The notes under the pieces were generated by a model, which did no database searches, was not told the origin of the DNA, and worked only from the letters and a program-made list of their open reading frames with translations. Below, piece by piece: positions 16,050 through 24,158 of a DNA stretch of 39,089 nucleotides (the stretch's first letter is position 1; the number at the start of each line of letters is the position of its first letter). The stretch covers positions 1-39,089 of the forward strand of contig NZ_NIXO01000055.1 of assembly GCF_002204795.1 (NCBI RefSeq), written 5' to 3'. The translations under genes and the position numbers were made by a program. The DNA is from Pseudomonas sp. K2I15 (GTDB lineage Bacteria > Pseudomonadota > Gammaproteobacteria > Pseudomonadales > Pseudomonadaceae).

Positions 16050-16149
16050 TGTAGGAGCGAGCTTGCTCGCGAAGGTCGTTAACGATAACGCTGGAAACCT
16101 GACACCCGGCGGCGTTTTCGAGTTTTTCGCGAGCAAGCTCGCTCCTACA
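16050..16149. repeat. REPIN between convergent yebC-like and LRR-kinase genes
   Basis: It begins with TGTAGGAGCGAGCTTGCTCG and ends with CGAGCAAGCTCGCTCCTACA, around a spacer with the recurrent AGGTCGTTAACGATAACGCTGG. Its right end overlaps the last five bases of the LRR-kinase gene: the TAG stop of that gene (16145-16147 on the minus strand) lies in the terminal TGTAGGAGC of the element. Confidence 0.92.
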
Positions 16150-17458
16150 GTAGGACAAGCGATCGTTCGATCTCTTTGAACCCAGGCCGGGCGAGCACAT
16201 CCGGCTGGTAGCAGTTATCCCGCAAGGCTTCCAGCACCACGCGTTTCTCCTCGCTCAACCCTGTATCAATCCTTTCCAGCAACTCCCCCAGCAACACCCC
16301 GAACGCCCGCACTTCGATACGCTGCAACGCCCGGGTTTCCAGGCTGTCGACCGTGGCGTGAAACGACGCGGCACCAAAGTCTCCAAGCAAACACTCACCG
16401 GCTTCATTCCACAGAATGTTATGGCCGTACAAATCGCCGTGGGTGATGCCTTGCTCGTGCAGGTGCGCCGCCACCGAGGCGATTCCCCGGGCCATGCGTA
16501 ACGCCACGTCCGCACTGAAGCGGGTGGTGGGTTCGTAGATGTCACGGGTGCACGACGCCAGGCTCGGCAGGGCCGCAAGGTTGCGATAGCTTGGCTCGAT
16601 CAGTTGCATCACCAGCGCCGCCTGGCCTTCGGGATGGTCGACGACGCGGCCTTCGACCTTGATCAGGTTGGCATGCAACCCGGCGGCGATGCAGGCGTGC
16701 ATTTCGTGCAACGGCGAGCCGTCGCTGGTAATGCTGCCTTTATACAGTTTGACCGCGACCGCTTTCGCCTGCCCGGTTGGCGGAGTCCAGGACGCCTTGC
16801 GGATGATCCCGGAAGCGCCTTCGCCCAACACTTCGCCCAACGCCAACTGTGACCAGGGAATGTTCGGCGTCGCGTCATCGCGAGCCACTTCCACGGCCAT
16901 TTCCACCGGGTTGCCGGCGTAGGCCAGCCAGGTCAGGCTCGGTAGCGTCAGCAGCCAGTCGGGCAGGCGGGTCAGGCGGTTGGAGGCGATGCGGATCAGT
17001 TCGAGGTTTTTGCACTGGGCGAGGTGTGGCGGCAAGTGCTCCAGGTGGTTACCGGCCAGCATCAGTTTTTGCAGCAACGGCCGTTCACCCAGTTCGCTCG
17101 GCAATTGGCTGATTTGGTTATCGGTGAGGATCAGCCAGCGCAGCAGTGGCGGCAGGGCTGCCGCCGAGACGCTGCTGATCTGGTTCGACTTGAAGCCGAT
17201 CATGCTCAACTGTGCGCACTGGCCCAGGCATTCCGGCAGTTCGGTAAAGGCGTTTTCCGAACAGAACAGTACGCGCAAGTGGGGCAGGCGGTGCAGGTCG
17301 TCCGGCAGGCTGCTCAGGGCATTGCCGGTGAGGTTGAGGATTTCCAGGGAGTCGGCCAGGTCGAAGATTTCCCGGGGGAACTCGGTCAGTCCACAGGACA
17401 GGTCCAGGCGTTTGATACCGGCCAATTGGCCGGCCTTGAGTTGGGCAAGGGTATCCAT
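16145..17458 (-). CDS. Leucine-rich repeat protein fused to a protein kinase domain
   Basis: This 437-residue protein has no signal peptide or membrane helix, so it is cytosolic. About residues 15-185 are seven or so leucine-rich repeats of the LxxLxLxxNxLxxLP kind. From about residue 200 there is a eukaryote-like protein kinase fold: glycine loop GEVLGEGASGIIRKA, VAVK lysine (Lys237), catalytic loop HGDLYGHNIL with Asp342 and Asn347, and metal-binding GDFGAAS (Asp360). All key residues are present, so it should be active; the HGD variant replaces the usual HRD. It is a rare domain pairing for a bacterium. ATG 17458 is chosen; a TTG at 17479 would overlap the end of the upstream ATPase gene by 11 bases, so the two genes are probably translationally linked. 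Targets are unknown. The gene ends within a REPIN. Confidence 0.88.
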   Translation of the reverse strand: MDTLAQLKAGQLAGIKRLDLSCGLTEFPREIFDLADSLEILNLTGNALSSLPDDLHRLPHLRVLFCSENAFTELPECLGQCAQLSMIGFKSNQISSVSAAALPPLLRWLILTDNQISQLPSELGERPLLQKLMLAGNHLEHLPPHLAQCKNLELIRIASNRLTRLPDWLLTLPSLTWLAYAGNPVEMAVEVARDDATPNIPWSQLALGEVLGEGASGIIRKASWTPPTGQAKAVAVKLYKGSITSDGSPLHEMHACIAAGLHANLIKVEGRVVDHPEGQAALVMQLIEPSYRNLAALPSLASCTRDIYEPTTRFSADVALRMARGIASVAAHLHEQGITHGDLYGHNILWNEAGECLLGDFGAASFHATVDSLETRALQRIEVRAFGVLLGELLERIDTGLSEEKRVVLEALRDNCYQPDVLARPGFKEIERSLVLL

Positions 17459-17468
17459 GAACAGCGCG

Positions 17469-18584
17469 TCACTCGGCAATAGGGGCGTGAATGGCGCTCA
17501 TGATAGCGGGTTGCGGCCCGATCTTCTGCAACTGCCCCAGGCGGCTGGCGGTGCGCGCCAGGTCGATGGCCTGGCCGCTCAGGGATTGCTCCAGTGGCTG
17601 CTCGCCGATCAGCACCAGTTGCTTGTCCTGGTCGTAGAGCACGTCCACCAGGTTGATAAAGCGTTGCTGGGCGGCAATCGGGCTGTCCGCCAGGTACGGC
17701 AGGCCGTCGATGATCCAGCGGTCGTAGTCGCGGCACAGCTGCAAATAGTCTATGACGGCGGTCGGTTGTTCGCACAGGTCGCCGAAGGTGAAGGCGATGC
17801 TGCGGCCCTCATGCTGGCGGGCAATCAGTTGCCGGGCTCCGACACTCAGGCTGAGCGGCGGGTGATCTGCTGACGGCAGTCCCAATGCCTCGCGTTGCGC
17901 AGGCGTACCCGGCCAGACGAACTGGCCCGCCGTGAACCGCTGCTCACCATGGGCCTGGGCCAGGCCGCGATAATCCTGGGGCGCGCTGACTTCCATCACG
18001 TCCATGCGCGCACTGATCAGCTCGATCACCGGCTTGAAGCGCTGGTGGTACAACGGGTTCGGCAACAGCCCGGCGGGCGGGTAATTGGAGGTCACCAGCA
18101 CCCACACCCCACGCCGGAACAGGGCCTTGAACAGGCGGCTGATCAGCATCGCATCGCCGATGTCGTGCACGTGAAATTCGTCGAAGCACAGCACGCGGCA
18201 GCCATCGAGCAGTTCATCCAGGGTCACGGCCAGGGCATCGCGCTGCTGGCGATGGGTAAACATGCCGCGGTGCAGGCGGGCGAAAAAGTCGTGGAAGTGC
18301 ACGCGCTGCTTCTGGGCAATCGGCAGCGCCTGGAAAAAACCATCCAGCAACCAGCTTTTGCCCCGGCCCACGGCGCCGTGCAGGTACAGGCTACGGGTAG
18401 GGCGCCCGGCCAGCAGGTGGGCGGTTTGCCGGGCCATGGTCTCGATGACCTGCAACTGGCTCGGGCTGAGGGTGTAGCCCTGTTGCCGGGCCTTGCCCTC
18501 GAAAAATGCCGCGATGCCGGAGGCGGCGTCGGTCGCCGCAGGTTTACCCAGCAACCGTTTGAGCAGGGGCGGTAAAGCAGCCAA
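17469..18584 (-). CDS. zapE: ZapE/AFG1-family AAA ATPase
   Basis: This 371-residue P-loop ATPase has Walker A in LHGAVGRGKSWLLD, Walker B in VLCFDEFHVHDIGDA, sensor-like VTSNYPP, and the arginine-containing LYHQRFKPVIELI segment typical of AFG1/ZapE. E. coli ZapE acts at the division ring, while AFG1 homologues help membrane protein quality control. Pseudomonads can carry more than one homologue, so equivalence with the main cell-division ZapE is not certain. The only plausible start is TTG 18584. It runs directly into the LRR-kinase gene, an unusual pairing that suggests a shared function or only shared transcription. Confidence 0.85.
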   Translation of the reverse strand: MAALPPLLKRLLGKPAATDAASGIAAFFEGKARQQGYTLSPSQLQVIETMARQTAHLLAGRPTRSLYLHGAVGRGKSWLLDGFFQALPIAQKQRVHFHDFFARLHRGMFTHRQQRDALAVTLDELLDGCRVLCFDEFHVHDIGDAMLISRLFKALFRRGVWVLVTSNYPPAGLLPNPLYHQRFKPVIELISARMDVMEVSAPQDYRGLAQAHGEQRFTAGQFVWPGTPAQREALGLPSADHPPLSLSVGARQLIARQHEGRSIAFTFGDLCEQPTAVIDYLQLCRDYDRWIIDGLPYLADSPIAAQQRFINLVDVLYDQDKQLVLIGEQPLEQSLSGQAIDLARTASRLGQLQKIGPQPAIMSAIHAPIAE

Positions 18585-18658
18585 TATCGTTACTCTGTGT
18601 TTCGGTGGTCGCTCACTTTAGAGCGCCGGTTGCGGTTTGACCAATAGAGAAGCACGCC

Positions 18659-18736
18659 GTGAGCTATCTGGAAAAGGCATGGCTGGATCGGATCTACACG
18701 CACGACCTGACTGGCGGATTCCCCTTGAGTGACTAA
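18659..18736 (+). other. Possible 25-codon leader ORF upstream of the fimbrial cluster
   Basis: A GTG at 18659 preceded by AGAGAAG opens a 25-codon frame (VSYLEKAWLDRIYTHDLTGG, then FPLSD) ending at TAA 18734-18736, 41 bases before the first fimbrial gene. The peptide is polar with aromatic residues, not a signal peptide. It may be a short leader, a remnant or chance. Confidence 0.2.
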
Positions 18737-18777
18737 TCTCATACACAGCAGTCACCCCTGTACAAGGATTTGGGGCA

Positions 18778-19305
18778 GTGAAGGGACAAGCAGTCTTGGC
18801 AATTATGAGCGCGATGCTCTGCAATACGGTGTATGGCGCTCAGCTCCAGGTTGAGGTGCGCATCAACGTGCAGCGCGGTTGCCAGTTGGTCGGCACCACC
18901 CGTGAGGCCGGCATCGAGCAGCTCGGCGTGCTGGATTTTGGCAGTGGCCCCCGTCTGGATGACCCGGCAGGCCCGTTGAGTGCAGCCTTGATCAGCCAGC
19001 GCCAGCCACGCCTGGAGTGCAACCCGGATACGCCGTATCAAATGCGCGTCGACGGCGGCCTGCATGGCGGCATCGGCGAAGTGCGTTACCTGGGCGCTGC
19101 AGCCCCTTCGATCAAACCCATTCCTTACCGAATTTATGCCGACGCCGCACGTCGCATCCCCTTGGCCGTGGACGTGCCGGTAAGTGGTCGCGTGCCCGAT
19201 TCCGGCACGGTGGATTTGCCCCTCTACGGGCGCATCGAGCCGCTCAAGGAAATCCCCGCTGTGGGGCGTTATTCCGACCTGCTCAAAGTCACGGTGACAT
19301 GGTAA
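18778..19305 (+). CDS. Spore coat U domain fimbrial subunit 1 (Csu/CupE-type)
   Basis: This 175-residue secreted pilin-like protein is first of a seven-gene cluster. GTG 18778 gives a signal peptide (hydrophobic AVLAIMSAMLCNTVYG, cleavage near AQL), then a single spore-coat-U domain. The domain has a first cysteine in INVQRGCQLV, LDFGSGP, a second cysteine in RLECNPD, and the C-terminal YGRIEPLKE...YSDLLKVTVTW strand pattern. Such proteins assemble by donor-strand exchange into thin archaic chaperone-usher pili that promote surface attachment. It lacks the glycine-rich centre of the third subunit, so it may be a minor or adaptor subunit. Its stop overlaps the start of the next gene. Confidence 0.87.
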   Translation: MKGQAVLAIMSAMLCNTVYGAQLQVEVRINVQRGCQLVGTTREAGIEQLGVLDFGSGPRLDDPAGPLSAALISQRQPRLECNPDTPYQMRVDGGLHGGIGEVRYLGAAAPSIKPIPYRIYADAARRIPLAVDVPVSGRVPDSGTVDLPLYGRIEPLKEIPAVGRYSDLLKVTVTW

Positions 19306-19841
19306 GCCGTGCCCTGGCCTGCATCGCGCTGGGCGGCTTGCTGCTCCTGGCGGATGACGCCCAGGCGGCGGCTTCCGGGCAGATACACGCACGGCTGGTG
19401 ATCACTGCCAGTTGCCAGGTAAGCAAAGGCACGGACAGCGCGCCGGTGAGCCCGGATGGCGGTTTGGCCTTGCTGGATTTCGGCAGCCACGGGCCGACCT
19501 GGGACAACCGCCTGGGTGCCGTCGTCAGTGACGGCGACAAGGCCGCGCTGGCGGTGTCCTGCAACCCTTCGGTGGTGAGCAGCTTCACCGTGACCATCGA
19601 CGGTGGCGCCCATGGCGACGGCACCACCCGGCGCTTGAGCAATGGCCGGCAAACCATACCGTATCGGCTGTCGGCCGACCCTGCGGGCCTGAGCGCCTAC
19701 AGCATCGGCCAGCAACGCAATTTCGTCGTGACCAAGGGCGCACAAGTACCGATTTCGGTATTCGGCTCGGTGGTGGCGAATACCAGGGCCCTACCGGCCG
19801 GCATCTACACAGACACCCTGACGGTGACTCTGGATTGGTAA
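19299..19841 (+). CDS. Spore coat U domain fimbrial subunit 2
   Basis: This is a 180-residue protein with a signal peptide (CIALGGLLLLADDAQAA) and one spore-coat-U domain: ITASCQVSKG, LLDFGSHGP, VSCNPSVVSSFTVTIDGGAHG and the terminal GIYTDTLTVTLDW. ATG 19299 overlaps the stop of the previous gene by seven bases, which signals translational coupling and fixes the start; longer upstream frames are shadows. The domain is organised like subunit 1, and both differ from the more Gly/Thr-rich third subunit. Confidence 0.88.
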   Translation: MVSRALACIALGGLLLLADDAQAAASGQIHARLVITASCQVSKGTDSAPVSPDGGLALLDFGSHGPTWDNRLGAVVSDGDKAALAVSCNPSVVSSFTVTIDGGAHGDGTTRRLSNGRQTIPYRLSADPAGLSAYSIGQQRNFVVTKGAQVPISVFGSVVANTRALPAGIYTDTLTVTLDW

Positions 19842-19859
19842 ACCATGAGGATGGACATC

Positions 19860-20396
19860 ATGCATGCACTTGTATCGAAAGCAGTTTTCCCATTAATGGC
19901 GCTGGTGTGGGTGTCGGGCGCCCAGGCGGCCACCACGGTCACCGGGCAGATCAACTCCACGCTTATCCTGACCAATAGCTGCCTGGTCAACGGCGTGGGC
20001 GGCACCACCGGTTTGAACTTTGGTTCGATCAATTTCGGTACCACCAACAGCCAGTTCACCACGCAGTCCGGCCAGGTGCTGGGCGGCGGCGGGGGCGCGT
20101 TGTCGATCCAGTGTTCTTCGGGCACCTCGCCGGTGATCACCGTGGGCGCCGGGTCCCATGACGGCCAATCCACCGGCGGCACCCGGGCGCTGTACGACGG
20201 CGTGGCCAACTATGTGCCGTATGACTTCTACACCGACACCGGGCATTCGACGCTCCTGGCGATCAACGGAACCATCAACGTAGGTGCGAGCACGGGCGTT
20301 GCGCAAACCGTGAATATCTACGGCCAGGCCGTGGGCAAGACGGGACTGCCAGCCGGTACCTACACCGATACGGTGTCCGTGCAATTGACGTTCTAG
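19860..20396 (+). CDS. Spore coat U domain fimbrial subunit 3 (likely major pilin)
   Basis: This 178-residue protein has a signal peptide ending in SGAQAA, then a spore-coat-U domain rich in Gly, Thr, Asn and Ser: INSTLILTNSCLVNG, LNFGSINFGT, a five-glycine run, ALSIQCSSG, and a terminal GTYTDTVSVQLTF. Composition and layout resemble CsuA/B and CupE1-like main subunits, though they are normally first in the operon. ATG 19860 is preferred over 19845 because TGAGGA lies about eight bases upstream of it, whereas 19845 has no ribosome site. Confidence 0.87.
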   Translation: MHALVSKAVFPLMALVWVSGAQAATTVTGQINSTLILTNSCLVNGVGGTTGLNFGSINFGTTNSQFTTQSGQVLGGGGGALSIQCSSGTSPVITVGAGSHDGQSTGGTRALYDGVANYVPYDFYTDTGHSTLLAINGTINVGASTGVAQTVNIYGQAVGKTGLPAGTYTDTVSVQLTF

Positions 20397-20400
20397 TGCC

Positions 20401-20901
20401 ATGAAGCGGGTCTGCTGGGCGACGCTGGCGGTCATTACGGGTTGGGGGATGCCGTTGTCGTTGCAGGCGGTGACCAGCCAGACAATCCAGGTCAGCGCGA
20501 CGATTGCCGCAGGCTGCCTGGTGGTGGGCAACGGCACGAACTACGGCAGCCTGGCGTTCGGCAGCTATTCGTCCTTGTCGACCAGCACGGTGTCGGTGGC
20601 GCTGAGCGGCGGGGTAACGCTGCAATGCACGCCCGGGGTCACCTTGAACATGACGGTCGATGGTGGTTTGCACAACGCCAGTGGCCGGCACATGCAGCTC
20701 AATAGCGGCAGTGCCCAAGTGGCGTACCAGCTGTTTCGAGACGCAGCGCTGAGCCAGAGCCTGGGGATCAGCCAAAGCGTCAGCGTGGCCTACAGCAACG
20801 CAAACGCTATAACCCTGCCGATTTATGGCCGGGTGGTGTTACCGGGCAATCAGCCTGGGGGGACGTACAGCGACGTGCTGCAGGTGCAGCTGTCCTGGTA
20901 A
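20401..20901 (+). CDS. Spore coat U domain fimbrial subunit 4
   Basis: This 166-residue protein starts four bases after the previous stop. It has a short signal peptide (ending near LQAVT) and one spore-coat-U domain: IAAGCLVVGNG, LAFGSYSS, VTLQCTPGVTLNMTVDGGLH, and a C-terminal IYGRVVLPGNQPGGTYSDVL. It is the fourth single-domain subunit in a row; the well-known Csu and CupE clusters have three before the chaperone. No clear ribosome site is seen, which points to coupling with the upstream gene. Confidence 0.87.
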   Translation: MKRVCWATLAVITGWGMPLSLQAVTSQTIQVSATIAAGCLVVGNGTNYGSLAFGSYSSLSTSTVSVALSGGVTLQCTPGVTLNMTVDGGLHNASGRHMQLNSGSAQVAYQLFRDAALSQSLGISQSVSVAYSNANAITLPIYGRVVLPGNQPGGTYSDVLQVQLSW

Positions 20902-20927
20902 GGCGATTGGCATGAGGAGTGGGATTT

Positions 20928-21713
20928 ATGTGTGCAGCTTCCCGGCGGTTGTGGGTTGCGGGTTTTGTTGGCTTGGTAGCGTTGGGCGCAGCGCAGGCCC
21001 AGGCGGCCAGCTCGGTGTTGATCTGGCCCATCGACCCGGTGCTGGAGGCCGATCAACAGGCCAGCGCCTTATGGTTGGAGAACCGCGGTACCGAGACCGC
21101 CAACCTGCAAATCCGAGTATTTGCCTGGAGCCAGGGCGGGTTTGACGAGCAGTACCAGAACCAGCGTGACGTGATTGGCAGCCCGCCGGTGGCGAAGATC
21201 GAGCCGGGGCACAAGCAACTGGTGCGCCTGACCCGTACGCGGGAGGTGCCGCCGGGCCAGGAGTTGGCCTATCGGATCATCATCGACGAAATTCCCGCCG
21301 CCGCTCCTGAAACCCCCGCTGCCGATGGCAAGACCGCCGCCGCGATCCGCTTTCAAATGCGTTATTCAGTGCCCTTGTTCGCCTACGGCGCAGGCCTGTG
21401 GAGCAAGGACGACGCGACTCGCCAACGCGACCCCAAAGGCGCGGGCAAGCCTGACCTGAGCTGGAAAAAAGTCACAGTCGGTGGGCGCAACTATGTGGAG
21501 ATGCGCAATAAGGGCGCGGTGCATGCGCGGTTGACCGATGTCGCGTTCAAACAGGGCGGGCAAACCCGGCCGCTGGTGGACGGCCTGCTGGGCTACGTGC
21601 TGCCGGGTGCAACCATGCGCTGGCCGGTGCCGGACGGCGTAGCGGGCGATCAGCCGTTGCAGGTGCGGGTCAATGGCGCAACACAATTGGAGAGCCTTGC
21701 ACCGGGACGGTAA
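20928..21713 (+). CDS. Periplasmic fimbrial chaperone (CsuC/CupE4-like)
   Basis: This 261-residue protein has a signal peptide (LWVAGFVGLVALGAAQAQA) and the two immunoglobulin-like lobes of a pilus chaperone. Domain 1 contains SVLIWPIDPVLEADQQASAL and the RLTRTREVPPGQELAYRIII strand region. The conserved basic residue that anchors the subunit C-terminus is expected near the start of the first strand or in LVRLTR. ATG 20928 has GAGGAG eight bases upstream; the GTG at 20919 adds three residues. It should deliver the four subunits and the tip protein to the usher encoded next. Confidence 0.9.
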   Translation: MCAASRRLWVAGFVGLVALGAAQAQAASSVLIWPIDPVLEADQQASALWLENRGTETANLQIRVFAWSQGGFDEQYQNQRDVIGSPPVAKIEPGHKQLVRLTRTREVPPGQELAYRIIIDEIPAAAPETPAADGKTAAAIRFQMRYSVPLFAYGAGLWSKDDATRQRDPKGAGKPDLSWKKVTVGGRNYVEMRNKGAVHARLTDVAFKQGGQTRPLVDGLLGYVLPGATMRWPVPDGVAGDQPLQVRVNGATQLESLAPGR

Positions 21714-21754
21714 CGCGATGGAATAGGGCACGGAGTAGCCCTTGGTCTTAACGG

Positions 21755-24142
21755 ATGGAGATGTCCATTGATGGACACAATGCCTTGGTGAGCCGTGATC
21801 GGGCTCGTAGTCGATGGCGATCGGTGTGGGTGGTGGGCGGCCTGTCTGGCCTGGCGCCGCTTGGCATAGCCGCGCAGTTGCCGCCGCCCCCCAGCAGTAT
21901 GGAGGCTGTTGCCGATGCACAGTTGTTCCTCGAACTGGTGGTCAACCAGATGGATACTGGCCGGGTGGTCGCTGTGGATCAGCGCGGCGGGGGCCTGTTT
22001 TTGCCGGCGGCGACCTTGCGGGACGTTGGCATGAAACTGCCGGCTGAAATCACCACCGAGGTTGAGCTGGACCACCTGCCCGGGCTGCATACCGATTACG
22101 ACAGCCAGGGCCAGCGCCTGATGCTGACGGTGCCGCCGGCGTGGTTGCCGAAGCAGTTCATCGGCAACCGCAATAACTACCCACGCACCCAGGCGCTCAC
22201 CAGTTTTGGTGCATTGCTCAACTACGACGCCTACCTGAATGACACCGATGACGCCGGCACCTACCTTGGCATTTTCAACGAAGTGCGGCTGTTCGATACA
22301 TGGGGCACGCTGTCCAATACCGGGCAATACCGCACCACCTTTGGTGGCCAAACCAGCGGCAGTACCCTGAACAATGGTTACCGGCGCTATGACACCACCT
22401 GGCGTTTTTCCGACGATGAACGCCTGCTGACCTACGAGGCGGGCGACGTGATCAGCGGCGCGTTGCCGTGGAGCAGTTCGGTGCGCCTGGGCGGGGTGCA
22501 AGTGTCGCGGGACTTCGGCGTACGCCCGGACCTGGTGACCTACCCCTTGCCGCAGTTTGCCGGGGAGGCGGCGGTGCCGTCGTCGGTGGACCTGTTTATC
22601 AACGGCTACAAATCCAGCAGCGCCGATTTGCAGCCGGGCCCCTACACCCTGACCAACGTGCCGTTTATCAACGGTGCCGGCGAAGCCGTGGTGGTCACCA
22701 CCGATGCCTTGGGCCGGCAGGTGTCGACCACGGTGCCGTTCTACGTCACCAGTACCTTGCTGCAAAAAGGCCTGTCGGACTTTTCGGTGGCGGCCGGTAA
22801 TTTGCGTCGGGATTACACCATTCGGGATTTTGGCTACGGGCCTGGCGTGGCCAGCGGCACGTTTCGTTACGGCGTCTCGGACTACTTCACCCTGGAAAGC
22901 CATGCCGAAGCCGCAGGTTCACTGACCCTGGGCGGGCTGGGCGGCAACTTGAAGCTCGGCAACTTCGGGGTGCTCAACACGGCACTCAGCCAAAGCCAGT
23001 TTGACGGCGAAAACGGCCAGCAACTGAGCCTCGGTTATCAATACAGCAACCAGCGCTACAGCCTGTCTTACCAGCGGGTAGAGCGCCGCGACCAGTACGC
23101 CGACCTGACCCTGGTCGACACGCCTTACGCCAGCCTCAGCAAACGCAGCGAACAGGTGACCCTGAGCCTGAACCTCAACGATTTCGGCAGCATCGGTGCC
23201 GGCTATTTCGATGTGCAGGCCGCCGATGACTCACGCACCCGGTTGTTGAACCTCACGTGGAGCAAGCAACTGTGGCGCAACACCAGTTTCTACCTGTCGG
23301 CCAACCGCGAGGTCGGTGACAGCAACTGGGCCGTGCAGGCGCAACTGGTGATCCCGTTCGACATCTACGGCAGCCTGGCCCTGAGCAACGAGCGCAGCCA
23401 GGCCGGCGAGAGTCGCCAGCGGGTCAACTACAGCCGTGCAGTGCCATCCGAGGGCGGGGTTGGCTACAACCTGGGTTATGCCAGCGGCGACGGGCCGGCT
23501 TATCGCCAGGCCGACCTGACCTGGCGCATGCAGTCGGTGCAATTGCAGGCGGGCGTGTACGGCAGCAGCGACGCCGAGACCCGTTGGGCGGACGCCAGTG
23601 GCTCGCTGGTGTGGATGGACAAGCAAGTGTTCGCAGCCAACCGGGTCAATGACGCCTTTGTGGTGGTGAGCACCGACGGGTATGCCGGGGTGCCGGTGCT
23701 CTACGAAAACCAGCTGGTCGGTGAGACCGACCGCAACGGGCATCTGCTGGTGCCGTGGAGCAGCGCTTACTACCGTGGCAAGTATGAAATCGACCCGCTC
23801 AACCTGCCGGTCAACGTGCAGACCCCGAATGTCGAGCAGCGCGTGGCGGTGCGTCGTGGCAGTGGCTACTTGCTGGAGTTCCCGGTGCGCCGGGTGATCG
23901 CGGCCAGTATCACCCTGGTGGATGCCCAGCATCAGGACCTGCCCCTGGGCAGCCAGGTGCGCCATGAGCAAACCGGGGCGCGGGCGGTGGTGGGCTGGGA
24001 CGGCCTGGTGTACCTGGAGAACCTGGCGGCCCACAACACCTTGCAAGTCACCGTGGGTGAGGGCCGTACCTGCCAGGCAACGTTCGACCTGGATATCAAC
24101 AAGGAGCAGGTGCCGCTGATCGGGCCGCTGGTTTGCCAATGA
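21755..24142 (+). CDS. Outer-membrane fimbrial usher (CsuD/CupE5-like)
   Basis: This 795-residue protein has an N-terminal signal (SVWVVGGLSGLAPLGIAAQ), a periplasmic N-domain, a long beta-barrel with alternating polar and aromatic residues, and plug and C-terminal domains. Usher hallmarks include VSRDFGVRPDLVTYPLPQFA, VPSSVDLFINGYK, GPYTLTNVPFINGAGEAVVV, and a C-terminal cysteine pair (TCQATF, LVCQ). It threads and assembles subunits across the outer membrane. ATG 21755 is used; ATG 21761 is nearly as good. Confidence 0.95.
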   Translation: MEMSIDGHNALVSRDRARSRWRSVWVVGGLSGLAPLGIAAQLPPPPSSMEAVADAQLFLELVVNQMDTGRVVAVDQRGGGLFLPAATLRDVGMKLPAEITTEVELDHLPGLHTDYDSQGQRLMLTVPPAWLPKQFIGNRNNYPRTQALTSFGALLNYDAYLNDTDDAGTYLGIFNEVRLFDTWGTLSNTGQYRTTFGGQTSGSTLNNGYRRYDTTWRFSDDERLLTYEAGDVISGALPWSSSVRLGGVQVSRDFGVRPDLVTYPLPQFAGEAAVPSSVDLFINGYKSSSADLQPGPYTLTNVPFINGAGEAVVVTTDALGRQVSTTVPFYVTSTLLQKGLSDFSVAAGNLRRDYTIRDFGYGPGVASGTFRYGVSDYFTLESHAEAAGSLTLGGLGGNLKLGNFGVLNTALSQSQFDGENGQQLSLGYQYSNQRYSLSYQRVERRDQYADLTLVDTPYASLSKRSEQVTLSLNLNDFGSIGAGYFDVQAADDSRTRLLNLTWSKQLWRNTSFYLSANREVGDSNWAVQAQLVIPFDIYGSLALSNERSQAGESRQRVNYSRAVPSEGGVGYNLGYASGDGPAYRQADLTWRMQSVQLQAGVYGSSDAETRWADASGSLVWMDKQVFAANRVNDAFVVVSTDGYAGVPVLYENQLVGETDRNGHLLVPWSSAYYRGKYEIDPLNLPVNVQTPNVEQRVAVRRGSGYLLEFPVRRVIAASITLVDAQHQDLPLGSQVRHEQTGARAVVGWDGLVYLENLAAHNTLQVTVGEGRTCQATFDLDINKEQVPLIGPLVCQ

Positions 24143-24158
24143 CGTAAGGAGTGTGAGT

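Noticed and set aside
21650..22903. 417-residue minus-strand frame antisense to the usher gene
   Set aside because: Shadow frame; the usher on the other strand has recognised motifs along its whole length.
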